A model generated the notes under the pieces. The model was not told the origin of the DNA and made no database searches. It was given only the letters and a program-made list of their open reading frames with translations. This document shows, piece after piece, positions 45,021 through 53,911 of a DNA stretch of 64,000 bases (the first letter of the stretch is position 1; each line of letters opens with the position of its first letter). Made by a program: the position numbers and the translations under genes. The stretch covers positions 150,036-214,035 of the forward strand of contig JAEOSU010000080.1 in the NCBI GenBank assembly GCA_016840165.1, written 5' to 3'. This DNA comes from Promethearchaeota archaeon (GTDB lineage: Archaea > Asgardarchaeota > Lokiarchaeia > Sigyniarchaeales > SOKP01).

Positions 45021-45284
45021 TTAAAAAATACCTAAATCTATGGCAATATCTTGAGCAGAATAATCCGGATGTAATTTTATAAAAGCTTTTTTCTCCCCCT
45101 TAGGTGTAATGAGAGAATTAACTTTTATTACTTTAACATTATGAATTTTTTCTATAGCTCGTTTAATTTCCCTTTTATTCGCCGATTTGTCAACTATGAA
45201 TACTAGTTTGTTTTGTTGCTCAATTAAATCAAAAGTCTTTTCAGTAATAAGAGGTCTTTTAATAATTTTATAAAAGCTTTCCAT
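45021..45284 (-). CDS. rpl23: 50S ribosomal protein L23 (uL23)
   Basis: The 87-residue product matches uL23: [14 protein letters not shown] at the start, [34 protein letters not shown] in the middle, and a loop with [17 protein letters not shown]. uL23 lies at the tunnel exit and contacts SRP and the translocon. Its ATG directly follows the uL4 stop, with GAGGTGAG inside the uL4 end as ribosome-binding site. No uL2 gene follows, unlike the usual archaeal S10 cluster. Confidence 0.97.
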   Translation of the reverse strand: MESFYKIIKRPLITEKTFDLIEQQNKLVFIVDKSANKREIKRAIEKIHNVKVIKVNSLITPKGEKKAFIKLHPDYSAQDIAIDLGIF

Positions 45285-46073
45285 CTACATGCTCACCTCT
45301 ATATTATTTAATTCATCAAATGCAGATTGGCTCCATAGAATTAATCTGCCAATTGAACCACCTGGTGCTAGCATATTAATGGATATATTATTGTATTTGA
45401 TGATATCGATTCCAGGTATATTCCTTACTGCTTTAGTGATCCCAAAATCTTCTTTGATTACAAATAGTACTCCTTTTTTCTTCTTGTACTTGCGCCCTCT
45501 TCTTTTGCCCTTTCCTGCTCTAATCTTTTTTGAGTCTTTACATTTTTTTATTTCAGGAGTTAATCCTAAATCAGAGAAAATTTTAAATGCCGCAGAGGTT
45601 TTTTTTACGGTTTGTATTTTATCATCAACAACAAGCGGAATCTCTGGTATGTTATCAATCATGTGACCTCGAGACTTAACCCAGGCAATATCTCCCGATG
45701 CAGAAATTGCAGATAATAAAGAATAATTATAAGATTTTTTATTAATTTTTTTCTTTAACACTTTTTCTGTCTTTATTGGATGTGAACGACGCCCTCCAAC
45801 TGCGAATGGTACTCTTCCAACATTTCGGGCAGTTGAGAAACCTGCTCCTTTAATTCTCGGGGCACGTGACATTCCATGTCCAGTTCCCCAGCTAGCTGCA
45901 GTGTTTCTTAAACCCGCTCTTTTATCTCTACCTTGAAGTTGTTTATTTCGACTTTCAAAGACTTCATTTGCTTTTTGAACAAGATCCTTACGAGGCTTTA
46001 TTTTAAAAACATTTGGTCTATCAAGTGTTCCTTTTTTTTTTCCATCCAGACTATAAACATTTACTTTTTCCAT
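45285..46073 (-). CDS. rpl4: 50S ribosomal protein L4 (uL4/L1e)
   Basis: The 262-residue product matches archaeal uL4: VYSLDGKKKGTLDRPNVF, QGRDKRAGLRNTAASWGTGHGMSRAPR, a GGRRSHPIKTEK loop, LLSAISASGD and a C-terminal LAPGG..GRLILWS. uL4 binds 23S rRNA with a loop in the exit tunnel. It lies between uL3 and uL23. Length is normal for archaea (about 255). Confidence 0.97.
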   Translation of the reverse strand: MEKVNVYSLDGKKKGTLDRPNVFKIKPRKDLVQKANEVFESRNKQLQGRDKRAGLRNTAASWGTGHGMSRAPRIKGAGFSTARNVGRVPFAVGGRRSHPIKTEKVLKKKINKKSYNYSLLSAISASGDIAWVKSRGHMIDNIPEIPLVVDDKIQTVKKTSAAFKIFSDLGLTPEIKKCKDSKKIRAGKGKRRGRKYKKKKGVLFVIKEDFGITKAVRNIPGIDIIKYNNISINMLAPGGSIGRLILWSQSAFDELNNIEVSM

Positions 46074-46092
46074 TTAAAATACCTTTTGTTTA

Positions 46093-47112
46093 TTATTTCC
46101 TTTGTTGGCTTTCTCGACTGATAAATGTTATTTCTGGAGCAGAGGCGATAAAAGATTTAACTGGACGAATGGTTTTTCTAATTCTTATCAATCTCTTTTT
46201 AGGTCCGGGAAGTGATCCTAGAATAAGTAAATAATCCCCTTTAATCATACCATAACGTATAAATCCGCCTTTTGGATTTATTTCCTCTTCATTCTCACCT
46301 ATTAACATGATTCTTTTATGATATTCTGTTCTTTGGTGGTATCCAAGTTGTCCAGGTCTTGGAACTGTATATAATACTCTAGCTGGATGCCAAGGACCTA
46401 TACATGCAACTGCTCTTCGTATTTTACTATTTTTTCTTGGAAGAATTTTAATTCCAAATCTTTTCACTGGTCCTTGAAAGCCCTTTCCCTTACTAACAGC
46501 AATAATATCAATTAGTTCTCCCTGTGTCAAGACATCACGGGCTCTTATTTCTTTCCCTAATCGTTCTAATGCATAGCTGAGTGTATCAAAAGGATCTCCC
46601 GAAGAATTCAGCTTTATTTCAATGATATCTGGTTTTTTTCTAGCAATTGATATCAAATAAGGTTGTGTTTGGAAAATTCCTCGTATTTCACTTTTTTTAT
46701 TTAAGGAACCTGTAATTGATTCTTTTATCTCATCAAAATTATAATTTTCAGGGTTGGGTGTTGAAATCTTACGTTTTAAGTTATTGTTAAATTCATTTGC
46801 ATAGAGTTCTCCTTGTACATATCGACCATATTCATCCTTATTATAAACACGGATTCCGATAAGAATTAATGGTGGTACCTCAACGATAGTGACAGGTTTC
46901 ATTAATTCTTTTCCATAGTAAGGACTATTTTTTTGATCTTCGATATATGTGATATGAGTCATACCTGCTTTAAAACCAGCAAAGCCTAAAAAGTTAATAT
47001 CTTCAGTGCTGTCTTTCCAATGTCTTATTCGACCTTTTTCTGATAGTGCTCTCTTTCTAGGTAGATATGCTAAGGAACCATGCCTTGGAGCATGCTTTTT
47101 GCGATGACCCAT
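46093..47112 (-). CDS. rpl3: 50S ribosomal protein L3 (uL3)
   Basis: The product (about 339 residues) begins MGHRKKHAPRHGSLAYLPRKRA, as archaeal/eukaryotic uL3 does, so ATG at 47112 is chosen over TTG at 47118. KAGMTHI, VSKGKGFQGPVKRFG, the VACIGPWHPARV loop and QLGYHQRTEYHKRI follow. uL3 organises the peptidyl-transferase region. It is the first gene of a three-gene cluster uL3-uL4-uL23. Confidence 0.97.
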   Translation of the reverse strand: MGHRKKHAPRHGSLAYLPRKRALSEKGRIRHWKDSTEDINFLGFAGFKAGMTHITYIEDQKNSPYYGKELMKPVTIVEVPPLILIGIRVYNKDEYGRYVQGELYANEFNNNLKRKISTPNPENYNFDEIKESITGSLNKKSEIRGIFQTQPYLISIARKKPDIIEIKLNSSGDPFDTLSYALERLGKEIRARDVLTQGELIDIIAVSKGKGFQGPVKRFGIKILPRKNSKIRRAVACIGPWHPARVLYTVPRPGQLGYHQRTEYHKRIMLIGENEEEINPKGGFIRYGMIKGDYLLILGSLPGPKKRLIRIRKTIRPVKSFIASAPEITFISRESQQRK

Positions 47113-47243
47113 ATCCAATCACTTATAATTTAAAAATTTAAATTATTCAAATTAAAAAAAGTTTTGTATTCATTCTTTAAATGATGGTTTGAATGGATAT
47201 TAAAAATTCGTTCTTTTTATCATTTAATTAAAATTAAAATAAT

Positions 47244-49430
47244 ATGTCGTTGAATTTAAAAAATCTCTACTATTTTGAAGAGAAAGAAAACTTTGAAGGA
47301 AAAAAGGAGAAAACCTTAATCCTTAATTGTAATAATTGTCCTGACAAAAATAACTCCTTTTCAGAGTATGAAAAATGTTTTGAATGCATCTTACAGAATT
47401 TCTATAAGAAAAGACACGATAAACTATCAAGTATATTCATTAAAAAATTCAAAATTACGATTAATGAACTAGCTTTAAAAAAATATCTGCAATATTTTAA
47501 GATTATAAATAAATTAAAAAAATATTGGAGAAAAATAGAATCTTTCAAAGATAAGTATTGTATCTATGAAGATTTCAATTGTAAATTATATAATAAGGAT
47601 GCCCCACTCCTTTCATTAACACCAAATGATTTTTTTAATCCTGTGTTTATTTTTAATTCAATTAAAGAAAAATATGAAAGAATTAAAAATATCGATATTA
47701 TTGATCCTACCTGTAAAAGATGTGTTTACAAAATTAAAAATATCTTAAATTTCATTATAAAAGATTTAATTAATTTAGATTTAATCAAGCAATTTAAGAA
47801 TACATTAAAAGGAGATATAGATTCAAATAAATTAAATAATATCTATCAAAAATTATTAGGAATTAATGAACAAGAATTCAATAATAGTGACAATGCTCCA
47901 TTAATAAAAAATCTTGAACCAAAAAAACTAATTGAAATTTACAAGATAGGAGATTATGGAATATTTGATGTTCACATTTATAAAATACCATTTGAATATG
48001 AAAAAAGATATTCTTTAAGATTCGCGATCGAAAGTGATACTCAGGATAGTTACATAAATAAACTCCTGAGAGACATTTCATCTAATATCCACATATTAGA
48101 ATTAAAGCAAACAATCTCATTAGAAAAATTGCTACAAATTTATGAAGCTAAAGCAACAGCATACATTAATACTAAATATAACTTTGATCAATTAATCTCA
48201 AAGAAAATAGCATTTCTAGCGAGTCTTCAAAAACTTAATCTATTGAAGATTTTTCCGTTATTAATTGATGATAATATCGAGGAGGTATTTTTAGATTCTC
48301 CCATCGATAGAATATATATAAATCATCAAAAATATGGAAGATGTAGAACTGATATTAATTTATCTTTTGATGAAATTGAAAGGATAAAAACTTTTTTAAG
48401 GCTATATAGTGGTAAAAGACTCGATTATTCAAATCCCTCATTGAAATATGTTTTAAAGAATAAATATTTTTATTGTAGATTCGCTGTTGATATAGATCCC
48501 ATCCATTCAAATAAATTTGGATTAGATATAAGGAAACTGAATAAAAATATATATACAATTCAAGACTTAATAAAAAAAGAATCTTTAAACCCTTTAATGG
48601 CAGCATTTTTATATTTTTGCATTTTACGTAGAATAAATCTTACAGTGACTGGTCAAACAGACACGGGTAAAACTACATTGATTAATGCATTAGATTTAAT
48701 AGCACCAAAAGAATATAGGAAAGTTTATGTTGAAGATATAACAGAATCTTTAAACGAATCAGAATTTGGAAGACATCAGATAAAATTTAAAGTAGATTCA
48801 ATCGAAAGTATGATTGAGAAAAAATTTTCAAAGCAAAATCAAATTAAAAATTTACTTCACCGTACTCCTGATATAATTTATTTAGGAGAGATACTTACTA
48901 AAGAAGAAGCGGAAGCAATGTTCCATTGTTTAGCTGCAGGTTTGAGTGGTTTTCAAACAATACATTCGAAGGATTTAAACTCATTAGTAAATCGTTTTCT
49001 GTATCATTTTAATATCAATGAATCCTGTTTGAATGACTTGGATTTGATAATATTTATGAAAAAATATCGTGAAGGGCGAAAAATTATCTCAATATCAGAA
49101 ATCTCTGATTATGCTCCAAATTCAAATAATATCAATAATATTTTATTTCTTTTTAATCCAAAAACTTCCAAATGGGATTTAAAATCAGATTTGTTTAAAA
49201 CGAGAACCATTAATCAATTAAAGATGGTAGAAGATCTGTCAGTTAATAGTTTTAATAATTATCTTTCAATTTATCAAGATATTTTTCAATTTCTTCTTAA
49301 TTCTGAGAAATTAGATAATCAAGAATTAGTTGCATTATTTGATAAAATAAATTATTTCTCTTTCAAATCATATACTGCTTTATATGATTATTGGCAAAAA
49401 TGGAAAAAGTATAGAGGTTTAAATCATTAA
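47244..49430 (+). CDS. Type IV pilus/secretion ATPase (TadA/ArlI family) with N-terminal cysteine ribbon
   Basis: The 728-residue product has a secretion-ATPase core in its C-terminal half: Walker A GQTDTGKT (about 470-477), an Asp box with YVEDITES, Walker B-like DIIYLGEI (about 540) and an AGLSGFQTIHS His box. It powers pilin assembly or type II secretion on the inside of the membrane. The N-terminus has Cys29, Cys32, Cys45 and Cys48, a ribbon-like cluster, plus CKRC near 155. It heads a cluster with a pilin-like gene and a membrane platform gene. It is divergent from uL3. Confidence 0.88.
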   Translation: MSLNLKNLYYFEEKENFEGKKEKTLILNCNNCPDKNNSFSEYEKCFECILQNFYKKRHDKLSSIFIKKFKITINELALKKYLQYFKIINKLKKYWRKIESFKDKYCIYEDFNCKLYNKDAPLLSLTPNDFFNPVFIFNSIKEKYERIKNIDIIDPTCKRCVYKIKNILNFIIKDLINLDLIKQFKNTLKGDIDSNKLNNIYQKLLGINEQEFNNSDNAPLIKNLEPKKLIEIYKIGDYGIFDVHIYKIPFEYEKRYSLRFAIESDTQDSYINKLLRDISSNIHILELKQTISLEKLLQIYEAKATAYINTKYNFDQLISKKIAFLASLQKLNLLKIFPLLIDDNIEEVFLDSPIDRIYINHQKYGRCRTDINLSFDEIERIKTFLRLYSGKRLDYSNPSLKYVLKNKYFYCRFAVDIDPIHSNKFGLDIRKLNKNIYTIQDLIKKESLNPLMAAFLYFCILRRINLTVTGQTDTGKTTLINALDLIAPKEYRKVYVEDITESLNESEFGRHQIKFKVDSIESMIEKKFSKQNQIKNLLHRTPDIIYLGEILTKEEAEAMFHCLAAGLSGFQTIHSKDLNSLVNRFLYHFNINESCLNDLDLIIFMKKYREGRKIISISEISDYAPNSNNINNILFLFNPKTSKWDLKSDLFKTRTINQLKMVEDLSVNSFNNYLSIYQDIFQFLLNSEKLDNQELVALFDKINYFSFKSYTALYDYWQKWKKYRGLNH

Positions 49431-49446
49431 CTCAAAAATTTAAAAT

Positions 49447-49860
49447 ATGACAAACTTAATTGAGAAGACATTATTAATTGGATTTGGAATCTTTATCGCT
49501 TCTATCTTTCTTACATTTTCAATCCCATTTTTTGGTCATATCTTTAATTATTATAATATTATTGAGGATGATTTGAATGATTATCTTAAAGTAATCAATG
49601 AAATTGATGACGGTATTCTGTACATCATTGATAATCCAAATCAAATTTATCAGAAGGAAATTCATTATCCTGATAATTTGAATATAACTCTTGATCATCA
49701 ATATATAAATTTTGAATATTATTTTCAAGGAGAGGTTTTTGATATTACTCTTAAGTATAATACTACCTTAAAATCTTGTAAATATTGTGAAATTGTAGCC
49801 CAATCTTATCTTTATCGAGTTTTTTTTGATGAAAATTTAATTAAAATTGAAATTATTTAG
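49447..49860 (+). CDS. Pilin-like protein with N-terminal membrane anchor
   Basis: The 137-residue product has one hydrophobic segment (about 8-30, LLIGFGIFIASIFLTFSIPFFG) and a polar, beta-rich outer part with CKYC near 113-116. No clear class III cleavage site precedes the segment. Its place between the ATPase (16 bases upstream) and the platform gene (overlap) suggests a minor pilin or a TadE/pseudopilin-like subunit. The sequence itself is not recognised. Confidence 0.6.
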   Translation: MTNLIEKTLLIGFGIFIASIFLTFSIPFFGHIFNYYNIIEDDLNDYLKVINEIDDGILYIIDNPNQIYQKEIHYPDNLNITLDHQYINFEYYFQGEVFDITLKYNTTLKSCKYCEIVAQSYLYRVFFDENLIKIEII

Positions 49861-51400
49861 TAATTTAAGCGATCTCATGAACCTTTTACCTAAATATCTC
49901 TGGATATGTAATAAAATTCATAATCTCTCTTTACCAAAAATTAAATTTAGAACTCTAAATACTCATTATAAAAAAATCTATCAAAAACATTACAATATTC
50001 ACGAGGAGGATATAAATAAGACAACTTTTTTAATCTTCTCGAGTGTATGGATAACTTCTATTCTAGTGGCTTTCTTATTCAATCTCAATTTTGCGATCAT
50101 TAGCTTAGGTTCTTTCATTTTTGCTCTTGCTTTATCATATGCATTCAATAGTTATCTCTTTAAAAAAATACTTAAAAATGAAATAAGAATGAATGCAATC
50201 CTTTATTTTATTAAGATTAATTTTTCAATCTTAAAGGAATCTTTAAGTAAGGATTCTGATTTTATTTTATCATTCATAAGCTTAATAAAAAACTATAAAA
50301 TACCAATTTCAAAAATATTTAATTCAGTTTTAATAAAGATTCACCAAGGATATAATCCAGAAAGGGAATTAAGTAAAATTATTACTCCTTCCGATGAATT
50401 TAACAATTATATAAAAAATTTCGTTCTTGGACCCACTTTAAATGATAGTCGCGTTCTTGAATTAGATTCTAACATGTTGGAGCATAGATTTAAGGTATAT
50501 TTACATCAGCTTGAAACTAGAATGAGTCTTATATTCTTTATTGGAGTATTCTTTCCTTTAGGCTTTTGCTTTTTGATTTTGTTTTATAAATCATTCATAA
50601 TTTTTTCCATCTTTTTTCTTCCTCTCTTTTTCTTTTTAATAAATGCTTTATTCAAGAAGCTTATAAGAAATGATGCTTTTCTTTTTGGTTTATTAGGCAG
50701 CTACAATAAATTTGAAAAAAGAAAATTTAATGAGTTTATTTATTTCCTTAAAAATTTCGCCATCCAACTTCAGGAAAATCTGTCACCTGAATCTGCTTTT
50801 ATCAATGCCTGCTTTAATACTAATATTGAATTAGATTTATTATCCACCCCTTTTAAAAATCAAATTTCTAATCTTTTAACTTTATCCACTACATTCGCAG
50901 AAATGATAGATCTGTTGAAACATCATATGAAATCTGTTCGTTATTATTTAATATTAGATATCATCAAAGAAATAGTAAGTAACAATGCTTTAAATTCATC
51001 TAAAAAAATTTTTGGTATTTTAAACATCATCTCTAATCATCAAAAACTTGAAAGGAAATTAGAGACCGTGATGAAAGGTGAAAAATTCAAAGTTTTTATG
51101 TTCCTTTTTTTATTACCTACTATTATTGGAGCAATCGGTGGAATGTTTCCTATTTTTACATTATTAATTGAAAATTTAAATTTAAAGGAAATGATGAATC
51201 CTCAAAATTTATTTGAAATAATTCTTTCATTTGATTTTATTATAATTTACCTAACATTATTCGCTTGCATTTTAATATCTTCATACTTTTTACTTAAAAC
51301 GATTAAATCTTCAAGAATTAATGCGTTTTTAACAGTAATTTTTATAGTTTATTCACTCCTATTCTTCTTATCATTTTACAGCGCCATAACCTTCTTATAA
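49847..51400 (+). CDS. Type IV pilus membrane platform protein (TadC/ArlJ family)
   Basis: The 517-residue product has the T2SSF layout twice: membrane helices near 60-100, a helical cytoplasmic domain, two helices near 220-265, a second cytoplasmic helical domain with ENLSPESAFINACFN, and C-terminal helices near 405-515. It is the inner-membrane platform on which the ATPase acts. The TTG start overlaps the upstream gene by 14 bases; an ATG at 49877 is an alternative. It matches the archaeal ArlJ/TadC pattern better than bacterial PilC. Confidence 0.8.
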   Translation: MKLFSNLSDLMNLLPKYLWICNKIHNLSLPKIKFRTLNTHYKKIYQKHYNIHEEDINKTTFLIFSSVWITSILVAFLFNLNFAIISLGSFIFALALSYAFNSYLFKKILKNEIRMNAILYFIKINFSILKESLSKDSDFILSFISLIKNYKIPISKIFNSVLIKIHQGYNPERELSKIITPSDEFNNYIKNFVLGPTLNDSRVLELDSNMLEHRFKVYLHQLETRMSLIFFIGVFFPLGFCFLILFYKSFIIFSIFFLPLFFFLINALFKKLIRNDAFLFGLLGSYNKFEKRKFNEFIYFLKNFAIQLQENLSPESAFINACFNTNIELDLLSTPFKNQISNLLTLSTTFAEMIDLLKHHMKSVRYYLILDIIKEIVSNNALNSSKKIFGILNIISNHQKLERKLETVMKGEKFKVFMFLFLLPTIIGAIGGMFPIFTLLIENLNLKEMMNPQNLFEIILSFDFIIIYLTLFACILISSYFLLKTIKSSRINAFLTVIFIVYSLLFFLSFYSAITFL

Positions 51401-51404
51401 ACTC

Positions 51405-51704
51405 TTAATTGAAAAGAAATACATAAATTAGCTCAATGAATAAAAATATACCTATAAAAGTGATTATCAATTTGCAGGAATATAAAATGTAACTGAACAT
51501 CAATCCATCTGAAAAAGGTAATATGTTTATTGAATTATTTAAGCTTTCAATTATGACAGAAAACGGAATTAACAGAAATAAAAACGCCAGAAACCCTATT
51601 AAAATAACCAATAAATCACTTGAAATAGTAGAATAAATAAAAATAAATAAGATACACATCATAATTGAAATTAATTCTATCAAAATGAGATTAAAATGAT
51701 ACAT
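51405..51704 (-). CDS. Small three-helix membrane protein
   Basis: The 99-residue product has three hydrophobic segments (about 4-25, 28-51 and 70-97) with almost no charged residues. It is convergent with the platform gene, ending 5 bases from its stop. No family is recognised. Its role in the pilus locus is unproven. Confidence 0.5.
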   Translation of the reverse strand: MYHFNLILIELISIMMCILFIFIYSTISSDLLVILIGFLAFLFLLIPFSVIIESLNNSINILPFSDGLMFSYILYSCKLIITFIGIFLFIELIYVFLFN

Positions 51705-51868
51705 TGCTCTGAAGAGAATATGAAAGCATATATTTAAAGCTCGAAAATTTATAAGTTATAAAAGTTGCTTATTAATTAGTTAAGGATTTAATTGATTTTT
51801 GAAAATAGGTACCAATTATAAATAAATAGGAATTAATATTAATATTTTAAAAAAAAAGATTGATAATT

Positions 51869-52360
51869 ATGAGAAATTTAAAATTAAAAGGATTGAAGTA
51901 TAGTAAGGGAAAATATGAATTATACAATAATCGATTTATTTTTTTCCCTCCACAGATTATTGATATCCTTTCCTCAATTTATGGCGAGGGTGTTAAATCT
52001 TTATTAGTTTGGCTTGGTAAAAAGGCAGGCTGGGCATTGATTCAAAATTGGGATGAGAATCTAAAGTCTAAAACATTAAATGATATAGTAAATCATTTTT
52101 GTAGCATTATAAGCAATCATGGTTGGGGTAAATTTGTTCCGAAGCAGATATCTGAAGACTTAGTTATAATTGAAGTATATCATAATGTCTCTACTGAATT
52201 AGAGGGAAAGTCTAAGAATATTTGTTATTTCTTAACTGGTCTTTTAACAGGTTTTGGAGAGTACGCACTCTATAGAGTGAACATTTCAGAATCTAATTGT
52301 AGTATAAGTAATCCTAATTTAGAATCTTGTGAATTTAAGATTGAAAAAGTAAAACCGTAA
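51869..52360 (+). CDS. V4R domain protein (Bet3/TRAPP-like fold)
   Basis: The product (163 residues from ATG at 51869; TTG at 51860 is possible) matches the V4R domain: YGEGVKSLLVWLGKKAGW, SNHGWGKFVP, then FLTGLLTGFGEYAL..RVNISESNCSIS and a late SCEFKI. V4R domains bind small hydrophobic ligands, as in 4-vinyl reductase, and are thought to be the ancestors of the eukaryotic TRAPP subunit Bet3. Here the domain stands alone with no enzyme fused. Start has no strong ribosome-binding site. Confidence 0.78.
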   Translation: MRNLKLKGLKYSKGKYELYNNRFIFFPPQIIDILSSIYGEGVKSLLVWLGKKAGWALIQNWDENLKSKTLNDIVNHFCSIISNHGWGKFVPKQISEDLVIIEVYHNVSTELEGKSKNICYFLTGLLTGFGEYALYRVNISESNCSISNPNLESCEFKIEKVKP

Positions 52361-52366
52361 TTAATA

Positions 52367-52756
52367 TCACCAAGGATCCCACTCTTCGGGATTTAATTTC
52401 TCATCGGAAATTTTTTTTTCTAACATATTTGAAGATTCCGACTCTGTTGAATACAAATCTGCTTTAAAATCTTCTTGTTCCTTGGTATTTTCTTGTATAT
52501 TTGTATCAATTAAAGTTTGTTCTGATAAAAATGAATCTTCTCCAATTACCACATCTTTAAAAGCAGATATCAAGGATAAGAAGTTAAAAAACTCCTCTTT
52601 ATTCATTTCACTCATAAGTGAATTATCTTCCTTAAATAAAGTCAGCTTAATCGCCCTAACTTCACCACTAATTTCAACAGATGTTAATTCAATACTCTCA
52701 TTTTTTCTTTTTAATTGTATTTTCCATGAAGTTTCTCTAGTTTTTTCAATTTCCAT
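52367..52756 (-). CDS. Hypothetical acidic protein
   Basis: The 129-residue product is not recognised. The first 65 residues form a small beta-rich domain (RETSWKIQLKRKNESIELTSVEI, then AIKLTLFKED); the rest is acidic, probably disordered, and ends in LNPEEWDPW. It contains no cysteine cluster or membrane segment. It is convergent with the V4R gene, 6 bases from its stop. Confidence 0.5.
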   Translation of the reverse strand: MEIEKTRETSWKIQLKRKNESIELTSVEISGEVRAIKLTLFKEDNSLMSEMNKEEFFNFLSLISAFKDVVIGEDSFLSEQTLIDTNIQENTKEQEDFKADLYSTESESSNMLEKKISDEKLNPEEWDPW

Positions 52757-52956
52757 TATTAATAAATCCCATTAAGATAATTCTGAAGTCATTAATGTAA
52801 TAAAAATTAACAAATATAAAATTTTATTTCTTGGGGTAAGTTCTATGGGTTAAGGAGCTTGCATTAATAATAAATCTCGCTCAAAAATGAATAAATAAGA
52901 AGAAAAAAGGCTTATTTAATAAAGAGAATTATATAAACTATCATTCTACTTGAAGT

Positions 52957-53616
52957 TCATACTACAAACAAAAAGTAATAGCTTACAATTATTAATATAA
53001 TAAGAGGAGGTCTAGATTGAGTTAAAACCTCTAAGGCCTTAGTTTTAAAATTAAAATATAACTTATTGTTTTTTATTATAAATTTATTTTTGTTTAATGA
53101 ATCCAGATGTGAATAAATTCTAAATCTACAAAATGAAGTAAAATAAATCCGCTTAGACTTCGAATTAATACCATTTGTCATGAAAAATTGAATAAATGAT
53201 AACTTTTTGTTAAAGAAATTATTATAAATTAAATTTTTCCATATAAAGAGTGATTGGAATATTAAAAAATATATCATATACTTGAAAATTAGTGAAAAAC
53301 TAAAAATCTTAATAGGAATCATAAGGAATAAAATTATAATTAATTTACCGTCTGCACCTCCAATAATTTTGAGATTATATAAGAAGAAAGCAATTGAAAA
53401 AGTTAAAACAACAATAACTGCTTTAATAGTTAAAAAAAATGCGATAATATACGAATTAAATATTAATTCAATGGCATTAACAGCTAAAATGATTAAAAAT
53501 GTATATTTGAAAAAAGAAATTGGGATCCTCCGATATTTTATATCAAAATATAAACTATAGAACATAATGGAATTATTAATAATGAACATAAAACCGTAAA
53601 ATAAATAATTGGCCAT
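52957..53616 (-). CDS. A24-type prepilin peptidase
   Basis: The product has two aspartates of GxGD aspartic peptidases: the first in YFDIKYRRIP and the second in IGGADGK, as in archaeal preflagellin peptidase FlaK/PibD. It has four to five membrane helices, then a basic C-terminal part and a final hydrophobic segment. ATG at 53616 has GGGAG about 12 bases upstream and is preferred over TTG at 53643. It should cut prepilins such as the Flp-like protein at 37319. It follows the ArsR-like gene directly. Confidence 0.8.
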   Translation of the reverse strand: MANYLFYGFMFIINNSIMFYSLYFDIKYRRIPISFFKYTFLIILAVNAIELIFNSYIIAFFLTIKAVIVVLTFSIAFFLYNLKIIGGADGKLIIILFLMIPIKIFSFSLIFKYMIYFLIFQSLFIWKNLIYNNFFNKKLSFIQFFMTNGINSKSKRIYFTSFCRFRIYSHLDSLNKNKFIIKNNKLYFNFKTKALEVLTQSRPPLIILIIVSYYFLFVV

Positions 53617-53623
53617 TCTTCTT

Positions 53624-53911
53624 TTATTTCTCCCAGATTTCAATAAAATGTTTCAAACTTTTTGCTTTTATATTTTCAATTTTAAATCTAAATATTTTAA
53701 TTCTTCCAAAATTCTTTTCTTGTACAATATTCATTGATTTCAAGAAATCCAAATGCTTCCTAACACATGAATGATTTAAATTTGTGCTTTTGATAATTTG
53801 CGATATTGAGAGTTCAAGATCTAAAGCCAATATCTTTAAAATTTTTATCCTTGCTTTTGATCCAAAGCATTTTTCAAATTTAAAACAATCTTCTCTATTA
53901 TTTATGCTCAA
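53624..53911 (-). CDS. ArsR-like winged-helix regulator
   Basis: The 95-residue product is a winged helix: FGSKARIKILKILALDLELSISQIIKSTNLNHSCVRKHLDFLKSMNIV with a basic wing RIKIFRF. Cys near 9 and 15 (DCFKFEKCFG) are conserved-looking, but no complete metal site is evident. Its start overlaps the Orc1 stop by 4 bases (ATGA) and the prepilin peptidase gene follows at 7 bases. The three genes are therefore one transcription unit. Confidence 0.8.
   Translation of the reverse strand: MSINNREDCFKFEKCFGSKARIKILKILALDLELSISQIIKSTNLNHSCVRKHLDFLKSMNIVQEKNFGRIKIFRFKIENIKAKSLKHFIEIWEK

Noticed and set aside
45289..45666. 125-codon plus-strand frame opposite uL4
   Set aside because: It is antisense to a certain ribosomal protein gene and has no family resemblance or ribosome-binding site.
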